Shown piece by piece: positions 8,767 through 17,196 of a stretch of DNA of 37,793 nt (position 1 is the first letter of the stretch; each line of letters starts with the position of its first letter). Location of the stretch: assembly GCA_023475025.1 (NCBI GenBank), contig JAMCWB010000002.1:1-37793 (forward strand). The letters run 5' to 3'. Both the position numbers and the translations under genes were made by a program. The notes under the pieces were generated by a model. The model had not been told where the DNA came from. It worked only from the letters and a program-made list of their open reading frames with translations, and did no database searches. The DNA is from Gammaproteobacteria bacterium (lineage in GTDB: Bacteria > Pseudomonadota > Gammaproteobacteria > Pseudomonadales > Pseudomonadaceae).

Positions 8767-9251
8767 TGAACACTGGTCGAATTCAGTTTGCCGAGGCTGA
8801 AGGCACCTTTGTGCTCAAGTTTATCGGTGACGTCAGGTTGACCCTGTGTGCCGCGCTGGATGCCTATATCGAGAAGATTTTCAGCGCGCTGAATTTTGAT
8901 GCCATTATTATCGATCTGAGTGAAACCGAGGCGATTGACAGTACCTCGCTGGGTTTGCTGGCCAAACTATCGATCCTGTCGCAACAGAAGGTCGGTTTTT
9001 TACCTACGCTGGTGTCCAATCACGATGACATGAATCGGCTGTTGCAGAGCATGGGGTTTGATCAGGTATTCAATATGGTGTCGGATGTAGCGCCGACTGA
9101 TGCCGATCTGCAGGATTTGCCAGGGCAAATGCTCTCGGAAGAGCTGGTCAAGGACAAGGTACTGGAGGCCCATCGAATACTGATGGACCTCAACGAACAT
9201 AATCGCGAAGCCTTCCGCGACCTGGTCAGCACCCTGGAATCAAGCGGCTGA
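8763..9251 (+). CDS. rssC: STAS-domain anti-sigma factor antagonist (RssC-like)
   Basis: A 162-residue protein with an N-terminal STAS domain of the SpoIIAA/RsbV type. The phospho-acceptor region is IDSTSLGLL, with Ser60/Thr61 the likely phosphorylated residues. About 60 C-terminal residues are not part of a minimal STAS domain. It is translationally coupled to the PP2C-type regulator, its presumed phosphatase. The expected kinase/anti-sigma partner is not encoded nearby. Two consecutive ATGs are possible starts (8763 and 8766); the second is better spaced from AGGA. Its 3' end overlaps the convergent tal gene by 12 bp. Confidence 0.85.
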   Translation: MMNTGRIQFAEAEGTFVLKFIGDVRLTLCAALDAYIEKIFSALNFDAIIIDLSETEAIDSTSLGLLAKLSILSQQKVGFLPTLVSNHDDMNRLLQSMGFDQVFNMVSDVAPTDADLQDLPGQMLSEELVKDKVLEAHRILMDLNEHNREAFRDLVSTLESSG

Positions 9252-10187
9252 TGCCGCCCGGCTGGCGAGCAACTGTTCCAGCTTGATCTGGTCGGCAGCA
9301 AAGGCACGAATTCCTTCAGCAAGCTTTTCGGTGGCCATGGCGTCTTCGTTATGTGCCCAGCGAAAATCCATCTCTTCCAGTTTCTGCCGCGGATCAGCGT
9401 TGCCCTGCAGCAGGGGCGACGGCGAAAGCTCCCCGTTGGTGGCGGCCAGCTCTTCCAGTAGCGCGGGGCTTATGGTCAATCGGTCACAGCCGGTCAGGGC
9501 AGCAATCTGGCCGCTGTTGCGGAAACTGGCACCCATCACCACAGTACTGTACAGGTGCTGCTTGTAGTAGCGGTAAATCCGCGCGACCGAAGCGACCCCT
9601 GGGTCATCCAGGCCACTGAAGTCGCGGCCCTCACGGGCTTTATGCCAATCGTAGATACGCCCGACAAAGGGTGAAATCAGGTACACACCGGCATCGGCAC
9701 AGGCTTGCGCCTGGGCAAGGGAAAACAGCAGGGTCAGGTTGCACTGGATGTCTTCTTTTTCCAGTTCGGCGGCGGCCTGGATACCTTCCCAGGTGGCGGC
9801 AATCTTGATCAACACCCGATCGCGGCTGATACCATGGCGCTCATAGCCTTCGATCAGCTTGCGCGCCTTGTCCAGCGTCGCCCGGCGGTCGAAGGAAAGC
9901 CGTGCATCGACCTCGGTGGACACCCGGCCGGGTACCAGCTGGGTGATTTCCCGGCCAACGGCAATCGCAAACAGGTCACAGGCATCCGCCAGGCGCTCGT
10001 AACTGCCGGCAGAGTCGCGCAGGGCCTGATCAAGCAGATGGCTGTAAGCCGGTTGCTGTGCCGCCTTGAGCAGCAGTGACGGGTTGGTGGTGGCGTCTAC
10101 CGGTTGCAGACGGCGGATGGCTTCAATGTCACCGGTATCGGCAACGATCTGGGTGTGCTGTTTCAGGCTGTCTAATTGGCTGGTCAT
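9240..10187 (-). CDS. tal: Transaldolase
   Basis: Transfers a dihydroxyacetone unit between sugar phosphates in the non-oxidative pentose phosphate pathway. The 315-residue length and sequence fit the TalA/TalB class. The N-terminal signature [12 protein letters not shown] is at 31-42. The Schiff-base lysine is Lys128 in [12 protein letters not shown], and the phosphate-binding region [11 protein letters not shown] is intact. SD is weak. It is last in a minus-strand series with dusA 46 bp upstream, and it overlaps the end of rssC by 12 bp, so no classical terminator fits between the two convergent genes. Confidence 0.95.
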   Translation of the reverse strand: MTSQLDSLKQHTQIVADTGDIEAIRRLQPVDATTNPSLLLKAAQQPAYSHLLDQALRDSAGSYERLADACDLFAIAVGREITQLVPGRVSTEVDARLSFDRRATLDKARKLIEGYERHGISRDRVLIKIAATWEGIQAAAELEKEDIQCNLTLLFSLAQAQACADAGVYLISPFVGRIYDWHKAREGRDFSGLDDPGVASVARIYRYYKQHLYSTVVMGASFRNSGQIAALTGCDRLTISPALLEELAATNGELSPSPLLQGNADPRQKLEEMDFRWAHNEDAMATEKLAEGIRAFAADQIKLEQLLASRAASAA

Positions 10188-10233
10188 GGTCTTGTCGATA
10201 GCTGGGATTTACCCTGACCTTACCTTATGCCTG

Positions 10234-11268
10234 TTACAGGGAGCAATCCCGCGTGGCCATGCGAGCCTGCATATCCGCACACAAGCGGTCATAGAGCCCC
10301 AAAGCGTCGTCAGTACGGTGAATGTCGCTGCTTAGGGTGCGGCGGAAATGCCGGGCGCCAGGCAGGCCCTGAAACAGCCCCAGCATGTGCCGGGTTACGT
10401 GATTCATGTTACCGCCCCCGGCGATATGTGCCGCAATATAGGGGCGCATGGCAGCCAGAACCTGCAGGCGGTCGGGGCGAGGTGCAGGGTCAGCGTAGAA
10501 GCGCTGATCAACCTCGGCCAGTAGCCAGGGGTTGTGGTAGGCCGCGCGCCCGAGCATGACGCCATCGACGTGATCCAGTTGCTGCTCAGCCAGATCGAGC
10601 GTGTCGAGGCCGCCGTTGATGATGATTTCCAGCTCGGGGAAGTCATTTTTGAGCTGATGCACCACGGGATAGCGCAGTGGCGGTATGTCGCGGTTTTCCT
10701 TTGGTGACAGGCCTTCCAGGATGGCAATGCGGGCATGCACGATAAAGGTCTCGCAACCGGCCTCACTGACCTGGCCGACGAAATCACAGAGTTCGGCATA
10801 ACTGTCGCGGCCATTGATACCAATGCGATGCTTTACCGTTACCGGTAGCGCGCAGGCCTCACGCATGGCTTTGACTCCCTCGGCAACCAGCCCCGGATGG
10901 CCCATCAGGCAGGCGCCGATCAGGTTGTTCTGTACCCGGTCACTGGGACAGCCAACGTTCAGGTTTACCTCGGCAAAACCAGCCTGCTCGGCCAGCGCAG
11001 CACACTGCGCCAGCTCGGCGGGGTTACTGCCACCGAGCTGGATTGCCAGTGGCTGCTCTGCGGCGTTATAGCCCAGAAAGCGGGCACGATCGCCATGAAT
11101 CACGGCGCCGGTGGTCACCATTTCGGTGTACAGCAGGGCGTGCTGGCTGATCAGCCGGGCGAAAAAACGGTAATGCCTGTCAGACCAATCCATCATCGGC
11201 GCTACGCAGAAGCGGCGCGATGGGCCGGGGCGCGAGAGAGAGGGCTTGGGGGTGATAGAAACAGACAT
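10234..11268 (-). CDS. dusA: tRNA-dihydrouridine(20/20a) synthase DusA
   Basis: FMN- and NADPH-dependent reduction of uridine 20/20a to dihydrouridine in tRNA. The 344-residue protein carries the N-terminal VAPMMDWSDRHYRFF and the catalytic loop NLNVGCPSDRVQ, with general-acid Cys107. FMN-binding residues lie in VTVKHRIGI and INGGLDTL/LGRAAYHNPWL, and the C-terminal helical tRNA-binding domain GNMNHVTRHMLGLF is present. Length and motifs fit DusA rather than DusB or DusC. It sits 42 bp after the motB-like gene and 46 bp before tal on the same strand. Confidence 0.95.
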   Translation of the reverse strand: MSVSITPKPSLSRPGPSRRFCVAPMMDWSDRHYRFFARLISQHALLYTEMVTTGAVIHGDRARFLGYNAAEQPLAIQLGGSNPAELAQCAALAEQAGFAEVNLNVGCPSDRVQNNLIGACLMGHPGLVAEGVKAMREACALPVTVKHRIGINGRDSYAELCDFVGQVSEAGCETFIVHARIAILEGLSPKENRDIPPLRYPVVHQLKNDFPELEIIINGGLDTLDLAEQQLDHVDGVMLGRAAYHNPWLLAEVDQRFYADPAPRPDRLQVLAAMRPYIAAHIAGGGNMNHVTRHMLGLFQGLPGARHFRRTLSSDIHRTDDALGLYDRLCADMQARMATRDCSL

Positions 11269-11310
11269 GCAGCAGACCTGACAGCTAGAGGGATAAAGGT
11301 GCAGATTTTA

Positions 11311-12126
11311 TCAGGAATCCGCGTTCCCGGGTGGCGGCTGTGCCGCAGAGGGCGCTGCCGAGGCGGGAAGCTCCAGGGTCAGCTCAACACGCCTGTTGGC
11401 CGCGCGGCCATCAATAGTCGTATTGTCTTCCAGCGGCTGGGTACTGCCATGACCGACCGCGGTCAGGCGCCCGGCGGCAATACCATTGGCTTCCAGGTAG
11501 CGCACTACACTGCCAGCGCGGGCAGAAGACAGTTCCCAGTTGGAGGGAAACTGCAGGGTCTGGATAGGTACATTGTCGGTATGTCCACTGATACTGATCC
11601 GGTGCTCGACATCGGCCAGAACCGGTATCAGTTGATCCAGTACCTCGTAACCGGCCTGCTCCAGCAGTGCCTCGCCCGAGGGGAAAAGGATTTCACTGCT
11701 GATGCGAAAGCTGATGCTGCTGTCCTGCAGGATGACATCAATATCCTTGCCCAGACCGGCCAGATCCAGGCCACTCAAGTCGGCAGTCTGGCTTTTGGTG
11801 TCAGCTTCCGGTTCCGCTTCAGTGGTTGCCGTACTGGCTTGCTGCAGGGCCGTCTGTTCCTCAACGTCTATCGGCAGGCCTTCAGCCTGGCCATCGAGTA
11901 TCCCATCGCCGCCGGGCAGGATAAACACGGGTTCGGCCTCGGCATCTGTGGTCCAACGGGTAGGGCCAACCTGGCCGCCGGCAAAGGCCAGCATGACGAC
12001 GCAGATCACCAGAATCAGGGTGATGACATCCAGATAGGTGATCAGCCAGCTCTCTTCCTCGCTGCTGTCGGTAACAGCAATGCTATGATCTCGCCGGCGC
12101 GCCCGCGCTGTGCCCGTTTCAACCAT
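11311..12126 (-). CDS. MotB-like stator protein with OmpA peptidoglycan-binding domain
   Basis: A 271-residue stator B subunit. After a charged cytoplasmic N-terminus there is one membrane segment (about 28-49) with the ion-binding aspartate Asp33 in SWLITYLDVITL, matching MotB Asp32. Residues about 55-140 form an acidic, Thr/Glu-rich periplasmic linker. Residues about 145-255 form an OmpA-type peptidoglycan-binding domain (SGHTDNVP, then FPSNWELSSARA and DGRAANRRVEL). The C-terminus is Pro/Ala-rich. It is separated from the motA-like gene by one base. No flagellar genes are in the window, so it could power a flagellum encoded elsewhere or another envelope process. The coupling ion cannot be assigned. 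Confidence 0.88.
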   Translation of the reverse strand: MVETGTARARRRDHSIAVTDSSEEESWLITYLDVITLILVICVVMLAFAGGQVGPTRWTTDAEAEPVFILPGGDGILDGQAEGLPIDVEEQTALQQASTATTEAEPEADTKSQTADLSGLDLAGLGKDIDVILQDSSISFRISSEILFPSGEALLEQAGYEVLDQLIPVLADVEHRISISGHTDNVPIQTLQFPSNWELSSARAGSVVRYLEANGIAAGRLTAVGHGSTQPLEDNTTIDGRAANRRVELTLELPASAAPSAAQPPPGNADS

Positions 12127-12127
12127 G

Positions 12128-12943
12128 TCAGTTGCTCCGGCGCGCTTTCACTTTGCCGGCCTTGGCAGGTCGCAGGTCGCGAATTTCATCTTCATGGTCA
12201 GCCATAAAGGATTTCAGGGTTTCGCGCATCAAGGCCGGGCTGCGTTTATTGAACATCATGGACACACCCTGCATCACCATGTTCATCACGATGACCCGCT
12301 GCTCGGTCCGCCGTTCCAGCTTCACCGCCACTGGCTTGAAGACCAGATTGGCCAGCAGAATGCCGTAGAAGGTGGTCATCAGGGCGACTGCCAGCTGCTG
12401 GCCAATCTGCACCATGTCGCCGTCACCGAGAATGAACATCAGGTTGATCAGGCCGACCAGGGTGCCGATCATGCCGAAGGCCGGGGCAAAACTGGCCATG
12501 ACGCGGAATAATTGCGCTTCAGCATGCTCACGGGCGCGCAGACGCGAGATACGCCATTGCATGAAATCCAGGACTTCTTCCTCCGGCGTCATATCGACGA
12601 CCAGTTGCACACCAGAGCGCAGGTAGGGGTTGCTCACCTTGCCCAGTTCACGTTCGACCGCGGGCAGGTTGCCGTCCATATAGAGTCGGGAAATCTTCAC
12701 CAGCTCGTCGATATCGTGCTGGGTATACAGCTTTTCATTGCGTAATACCGTGCGAAACAGACTGAAAATACGCACGATTTCACTGAGGGGGTAGCTGATG
12801 AAGGTGGCGGCAATGGTGCCGCCGATCACAATAGCCAGACCGGGGAGGTTGACGAACAGCCAGGGGTCCTGCGCGGACATGAACAACACGCTGGCCAGTA
12901 CCAGCAGGCTGGCAATAATGCCAATAAGCGTTGACGGGTTCAT
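12128..12943 (-). CDS. MotA/PomA-like stator protein (ion channel subunit)
   Basis: A 271-residue A subunit with four hydrophobic segments, two near 5-22 and 29-50 and two near 148-172 and 182-205. They enclose a cytoplasmic domain of about 95 residues. The channel helix FAPAFGMIGTLVGLI carries the conserved proline (Pro154). The compact size and sequence are closer to PomA/MotC-type subunits than to E. coli MotA (295). Start supported by GGAG 5 nt upstream. The C-terminal tail is basic (AKAGKVKARRSN). Forms a unit with the motB-like gene. A TolQ/ExbB-like role is less likely because the partner is a true MotB-type protein. Confidence 0.88.
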   Translation of the reverse strand: MNPSTLIGIIASLLVLASVLFMSAQDPWLFVNLPGLAIVIGGTIAATFISYPLSEIVRIFSLFRTVLRNEKLYTQHDIDELVKISRLYMDGNLPAVERELGKVSNPYLRSGVQLVVDMTPEEEVLDFMQWRISRLRAREHAEAQLFRVMASFAPAFGMIGTLVGLINLMFILGDGDMVQIGQQLAVALMTTFYGILLANLVFKPVAVKLERRTEQRVIVMNMVMQGVSMMFNKRSPALMRETLKSFMADHEDEIRDLRPAKAGKVKARRSN

Positions 12944-13031
12944 CCCGACTCCATAACAGCTCTCACGATGCTGCGAGGTTAGCGGATTGGCTGCTTGGCT
13001 GCCAGCGTGTTGTAGCCTGCTGCTGCCGGTT

Positions 13032-13250
13032 TCAGGCGCGTATGACAGGTGACAGCCTTTTCATGCTGCGCATCTGGCGTTTCTGCTCAATACGCTGCCA
13101 GACCTTTTCATGGAAGTGGTAGCCAACAGTATTGACTGCCGGTTCAATCAAGGCCACCGCGCCACCGAGAACCAGGCTGCCGGTGAGTGCGTAAACGACG
13201 GCAAAGGCAATGGTGACGTGAACTACGGCGAAGCTCATGGTCTTGGTCAT
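13032..13250 (-). CDS. DUF2061 family small membrane protein
   Basis: A 72-residue protein with two hydrophobic segments (about 4-20 and 24-40) and a basic C-terminal tail. The sequence AVALIEPAVNTVGYHFHEKVW is diagnostic for DUF2061. Predicted inner-membrane protein of unknown function. Start supported by AGGAAG 6 nt upstream. An imperfect Fur-box-like sequence overlaps the likely promoter region. It is a single gene between the mot pair and the PA3496-like gene. Confidence 0.85.
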   Translation of the reverse strand: MTKTMSFAVVHVTIAFAVVYALTGSLVLGGAVALIEPAVNTVGYHFHEKVWQRIEQKRQMRSMKRLSPVIRA

Positions 13251-13266
13251 GATGTACTTCCTCTAT

Positions 13267-13285
13267 AAGAATGGGAATTATTCTC
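13267..13285. promoter_or_regulatory. Weak Fur-box-like sequence upstream of the DUF2061 gene
   Basis: AAGAATGGGAATTATTCTC matches 13 of 19 positions of the classical Fur consensus and lies 16 bp upstream of the start codon. Matches at this level occur by chance in a region of this size, so position is the main support. Confidence 0.25.
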
Positions 13286-13384
13286 GATAGAGTCAGATTA
13301 GTGTTCAGGATGGAGGAATGGAAATTGTGAGGTGATATGGCGTTGATTGGTTTTATTTATCACAAGAAGCGACTTGATAGAAAT

Positions 13385-13405
13385 GCGGCGAGCAAAGCCC
13401 GCCGC
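13385..13405 (-). terminator. Terminator after the PA3496-like gene
   Basis: On the minus strand a 9-bp stem (one G-T pair) with a TTT loop is followed by ATTTCT. It lies 7 bp downstream of the stop codon of the PA3496-like gene. Confidence 0.55.
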
Positions 13406-13412
13406 CGAACTC

Positions 13413-13595
13413 TCAAAGGTCGAAGTCGTAATCCGACAACTGCTTCTGCAGGCGCCGTTCTTCCAGGTAATTATCGATCTGACGCCGCTTGGTCAGATTG
13501 CTGCGCTGGTTGACGTTGCTGTCAGTATCAGGGGTGTCGTCTTCATCAATGAAGTCGTCGTCATCCAGTTCAATATCAGGTTTAGCTTTGGCCAT
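13413..13595 (-). CDS. PA3496-family small acidic protein
   Basis: A 60-residue protein: an acidic N-terminal half (IELDDDDFIDEDDTPDTD) and a basic C-terminal half with KRRQIDNYLEERRLQKQL. It has no signal peptide or membrane segment. The start is placed at 13595 because GGAG lies 6 nt upstream; a longer start at 13607 has no such site. In P. aeruginosa the neighbour of nth (PA3495) is PA3496, and the same neighbour is seen here. A TATAAG element about 40 bp upstream of the start suggests its own promoter. Function unknown. Confidence 0.75.
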   Translation of the reverse strand: MAKAKPDIELDDDDFIDEDDTPDTDSNVNQRSNLTKRRQIDNYLEERRLQKQLSDYDFDL

Positions 13596-13699
13596 GAGTA
13601 ACTCCACAATGACGGTGCCGTTTGCGCACCTTATAGCGGGAGTCGGGCCCTGGCGGAAATAGAATTTTTATATCTTCAGGGGTTAAAAAAGCGGTCGGC

Positions 13700-14335
13700 T
13701 CAATCGATCGTCTTGTGCTTGAAGTCGCAAAGGTCTTCAATGCGGCAACTACCGCACTGTGGCGTGCGCGCCTTGCAGACATAACGCCCGTGCAGAATCA
13801 GCCAATGATGCGCATCGAGCAAAAATTCCCGTGGCACATGGCGCATCAATTTCTTCTCGACCTCGAGTACGGTTTTGCCGGGCGCGATGCCGGTGCGGTT
13901 GCTGACACGAAAGATGTGCGTGTCCACGGCCATGGCGGGTTGACCGAAAGCGGTGTTCAACACCACATTGGCAGTTTTGCGACCGACGCCCGGCAAGGCT
14001 TCCAGGGCTTCGCGGTTGTCAGGTACCTGGCTGTTGTGCTGCTCGATCAGAATGCGGCAGGTGGCAATGACATTTTTGGCCTTGCTGTTGAACAGCCCGA
14101 TGGTCTTGATGTATTCACTCAGGCCATCAACCCCCAGCGCGTAAATGGCTTCGGGGGTGTTGGCCACCGGATACAACTTGGCAGTGGCCTTGTTGACGCC
14201 AACGTCGGTGGCCTGGGCAGAGAGAATCACTGCTATCAGCAGCTCGAAAGGGCTGCTGTAGGCCAGTTCGGTGGTTGGCGCGGGATTGTCCTCGCGCAGC
14301 CGCCGAAAGATCTCGTAACGCTTGTCCTTGTTCAT
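13700..14335 (-). CDS. nth: Endonuclease III (DNA N-glycosylase/AP lyase)
   Basis: Base-excision-repair enzyme that removes oxidised pyrimidines and cleaves at abasic sites. Length (211) matches E. coli Nth. The helix-hairpin-helix LPGVGRKTANVVL carries catalytic Lys120, and catalytic Asp138 is in AVDTHIF. The [4Fe-4S] cysteines are C187, C194, C197 and C203. The start lies 11 bp after the glmS stop on the same strand, so nth is probably read from the glmS transcript. In pseudomonads nth more often follows the rnf genes (from memory); none is present here. Confidence 0.96.
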   Translation of the reverse strand: MNKDKRYEIFRRLREDNPAPTTELAYSSPFELLIAVILSAQATDVGVNKATAKLYPVANTPEAIYALGVDGLSEYIKTIGLFNSKAKNVIATCRILIEQHNSQVPDNREALEALPGVGRKTANVVLNTAFGQPAMAVDTHIFRVSNRTGIAPGKTVLEVEKKLMRHVPREFLLDAHHWLILHGRYVCKARTPQCGSCRIEDLCDFKHKTID

Positions 14336-14385
14336 CTGCCGGTCTCTTACTCCACCGTAACGGACTTGGCCAGGTTCCTGGGTTT
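14318..14385 (-). other. Predicted attTn7 region (glmS 3' end, insertion point inside nth)
   Basis: The glmS 3' end encodes the conserved PRNLAKSVTVE recognised, as DNA, by the Tn7 protein TnsD. Tn7 inserts about 25 bp beyond the glmS stop, which here falls near 14322, within about the fifth codon of nth. No insertion is present. The site is inferred from family knowledge. Confidence 0.45.
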
Positions 14386-16176
14386 GTCCACATCGGTGCC
14401 CTTGACCAGGGCAACGTGGTAGCTCAGCAGCTGCAAGGGCAGGGTGTAAAGAATCGGTGAGATGCAGTCAGGCACATCAGGCAGGTGCAGGGTTGCATCC
14501 TGCTCGCCGCTGACATGGTCAACGGTTTCACAGGCAAAGGTGATCAACTGGCCGCCGCGGGCGCGGACTTCTTCCAGGTTGGAAATCAGCTTTTCCAGCA
14601 ACCGGTCGCTGGGCGCTACGCTGATCACCGGCATGTCCTCATCCACCAGCGCCAGCGGGCCGTGCTTGAGTTCGCCAGCGGCGTAGGCTTCAGCATGAAT
14701 GTAAGAGATTTCTTTCAGTTTCAGCGCACCTTCCATGGCAATCGGGTAATGGGCGCCACGGCCCAGAAACAGGGCGTGATGCTTGTTGGCAAATTGCTCG
14801 GCCAGTTCAATGATGGCCGGTTCCATGGCCAGCACTTGCTCTACCAGCAGGGGCAGTGCGCGCATGGCATCCAGATTGGTTTTCAGTGCGGCCGCTGGTG
14901 CGCCACGCACCTGGGCCAGGGCGGTAGTCAGCCACAACAGGGCAACCAGCTGGGTAGTGAAGGCCTTGGTCGAGGCAACGCCGATTTCCGGGCCGGCATG
15001 GGTCAGCAGACGCCAGTCGGCTTCGCGCACCAGCGAGCTGCCGGCGACATTGCAAATGGCCAGGGTTGCCAGGTAATCGCGGGTTTTGGCATGCCGCAGT
15101 ACGGCCAGCGTATCGGCGGTTTCGCCTGACTGCGAGAGGGTGATCAGCAGTGTGTTCGCCGGCACCACCACATGGCGGTAGCGATACTCGCTGGCTACTT
15201 CGACCTGACAGGGCAGGCCGGTCTGCTCTTCAATCCAGTAGCGGGCCACTAGGCCGGCGTGGTAGCTGGTGCCACAGGCAACAATATGGATATTGGCGAT
15301 GTCAGCCAGACGGCTTTCTGCTTCCGGCCCCAACACGGCGGTCAGCACATGGTCTTCGGCGAGAATACCGGCCAGGGTGTCAATGATGGCTTGCGGTTGC
15401 TCGAAAATCTCTTTTTGCATGAAATGCCGGTATTCGCCCTTGTCCAGGCTATGCGCAGCATGTTCGTAGCGGCTGATTGGCCGTTCCACGGGATTACCCT
15501 GGGCATCCCAGATCTCGCAGTGGTCACGGGTGATACGGGCATGATCCCCTTCAGCCAGATAGCGAAAGCGGTCGGTGACCTGCAGCAGGGCGAGGGGGTC
15601 GGAGGCGAGGTAGTGCTCTTCACTACCCTCGCCAATCACCAATGGACTGCCCATACGCGCGCAGTACAAGGCATCCGGTTGGTCCTGGTGCATCACGCCA
15701 AGGGCATAGGCGCCATGAATGTCGCCCAGGGTTTTGCGCAGTGCTGCAAGCAGATCGCCGCAGTCGGCATAGTGTCGGGCCAGCAGGTGGGCGACCACCT
15801 CGGTATCGGTATCCGAGGTAAATTCATAGCCATCAGCCTGTAGCTGCCGACGCAGCTCGGCGTGGTTTTCAATGATGCCGTTATGTACCACAACCAGGCC
15901 ACCGGACTGGTGCGGGTGTGCATTGCGCTCGGCAGGGCGGCCATGGGTAGCCCAGCGGGTATGGGCAATGCCCAGCTGACCGCTGGCCGGCTGCTGCTCG
16001 AGGGCTTTTTCCAGTTCGTTGACCTTGCCCATGGCGCGGACGCGCTCAATGCCACCATCGGCCTTGATCACCGCCAGACCTGCCGAATCATAGCCACGGT
16101 ATTCGAGGCGTCGCAGCCCCTCCAGTAAGATAGGGGTTATGTTGCGTTGAGCGATGGCACCGACAATTCCACACAT
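14347..16176 (-). CDS. glmS: Glutamine-fructose-6-phosphate aminotransferase (isomerising)
   Basis: Makes glucosamine-6-phosphate from fructose-6-phosphate and glutamine, the first committed step to UDP-GlcNAc for peptidoglycan and lipopolysaccharide. The start is set at 16176 so that Cys2 (MCGIVGAIAQ) becomes the N-terminal glutaminase nucleophile; AAGGA lies 9 nt upstream. The product is 609 residues. It has a class II glutaminase domain (1 to about 240) and two SIS sugar-isomerase domains (about 285-425 and 460-600), and ends with the conserved PRNLAKSVTVE. Pseudomonads usually carry glmS near glmU and the atp operon (from memory), so this location beside nth is unusual. It may be a moved or second copy. 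Confidence 0.97.
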   Translation of the reverse strand: MCGIVGAIAQRNITPILLEGLRRLEYRGYDSAGLAVIKADGGIERVRAMGKVNELEKALEQQPASGQLGIAHTRWATHGRPAERNAHPHQSGGLVVVHNGIIENHAELRRQLQADGYEFTSDTDTEVVAHLLARHYADCGDLLAALRKTLGDIHGAYALGVMHQDQPDALYCARMGSPLVIGEGSEEHYLASDPLALLQVTDRFRYLAEGDHARITRDHCEIWDAQGNPVERPISRYEHAAHSLDKGEYRHFMQKEIFEQPQAIIDTLAGILAEDHVLTAVLGPEAESRLADIANIHIVACGTSYHAGLVARYWIEEQTGLPCQVEVASEYRYRHVVVPANTLLITLSQSGETADTLAVLRHAKTRDYLATLAICNVAGSSLVREADWRLLTHAGPEIGVASTKAFTTQLVALLWLTTALAQVRGAPAAALKTNLDAMRALPLLVEQVLAMEPAIIELAEQFANKHHALFLGRGAHYPIAMEGALKLKEISYIHAEAYAAGELKHGPLALVDEDMPVISVAPSDRLLEKLISNLEEVRARGGQLITFACETVDHVSGEQDATLHLPDVPDCISPILYTLPLQLLSYHVALVKGTDVDKPRNLAKSVTVE

Positions 16177-16298
16177 GCTGGGAGATCCTTGTTTGCACAA
16201 ATTCTGAAAGGCCGCAGTTTACCACTCTCCGGTCGGCTTTGGCTTGGCCACAGCGGTGTAATCCTGTCGTCGGCTGCCAGCCGGTGCTAATCTTGGGT

Positions 16299-17108
16299 AT
16301 GAATCTGATGACCCTTTGGTCCCGCTTGATGCCCCGCAGGCAGGTACCCATGCCCGATAATCCCGAAGAGACAGTGGTCGAGACGGTGCTGGATGACTTT
16401 GGTCGCTTGCGCGTGACCGAGGCGTTTCCGTACCGCTTTCTCTATTTCGGTGAGAGCACCGAGCAGAGCTGTTGTTATCTGCCTGACCCGGCGTGGCTGG
16501 AATATGACTACACCCGAGCCATGTTACTGGGCCTGTTCTGGGCGAAAGCGCAGCCAGAGATGACCTTGCTGGGGCTGGGTGGTGGCAGCCTGGCCAACTG
16601 TTTGCTGCAACACTTTGCACCGCGACAGGTCACTGCGGTCGAGTTGCGTCCGGCCGTGGTGGAGCTGGCGGTGCAGTGGCTGGGGTTGTCTGCCGACCCG
16701 CGGTTGCAGCTGGTGCGCGGCTGTGCGGATGACTATGTGCACAGGCAAGCTGCGAGCTGCGATCTGCTGTTTGTCGATCTGTACATGGAAGGGGGGCTGT
16801 CACGGCTGCAGCTGGAAGCTGACTTTTTCCGCGCCTGCCTGGGTGCCCTGCGTCCGCACGGGGTTCTGATCATCAACCAGTGGCAGCAGCGCGACAACAA
16901 CGAGCCTTTTGCCGTGGACATGCTGCGGGACGTACTCGGCCCTGCGGTGCTGCGCACTGAGGTGGAGGAGGGCAATATCCTGCTCTTTGTGCCCGCCAGT
17001 GGCGAGCTGGAACTGGACCCGCTGGCCATGCAGCAATGGGCTGATGATCTGGAAGCGCAGCTGGGCTACTCCCTGCGCCCCTTTATCCGCAACCTCAGGC
17101 CGCTCTGA
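16299..17108 (+). CDS. Spermidine-synthase-like methyltransferase-fold protein
   Basis: About 269 residues with a Rossmann-type SAM/dcSAM-binding fold. Motif I is LLGLGGGSLANCLL, the acidic strand end is VTAVELRP, and LLFVDLYMEGG is in the place of the catalytic strand. A short N-terminal beta region (FGESTEQSCCYL, LEYDYTRAML) resembles polyamine aminopropyltransferases. The polyamine-site acidic residues of true SpeE enzymes are only partly recognisable, so aminopropyl transfer is not assured. The start is uncertain: 16239, 16299, 16308 and 16350 are possible and none has a strong SD. Divergent from glmS. Confidence 0.75.
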   Translation: MNLMTLWSRLMPRRQVPMPDNPEETVVETVLDDFGRLRVTEAFPYRFLYFGESTEQSCCYLPDPAWLEYDYTRAMLLGLFWAKAQPEMTLLGLGGGSLANCLLQHFAPRQVTAVELRPAVVELAVQWLGLSADPRLQLVRGCADDYVHRQAASCDLLFVDLYMEGGLSRLQLEADFFRACLGALRPHGVLIINQWQQRDNNEPFAVDMLRDVLGPAVLRTEVEEGNILLFVPASGELELDPLAMQQWADDLEAQLGYSLRPFIRNLRPL

Positions 17109-17196
17109 AGCTCAGGCTTGTTACCGTTCGTCGCCCAGCGGTAAAGCGTGCGCTGGCGTCGCCGATAACCTGAGCGAGCAACCGGAGGTGACTATC

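Noticed and set aside
11311..12943. Zorya-type antiphage defence (ZorAB) suggested by the MotAB-like pair
   Set aside because: ZorA has a long C-terminal tail and is followed by ZorC/ZorD genes; here the A subunit has normal length and the neighbours are dusA and tal.
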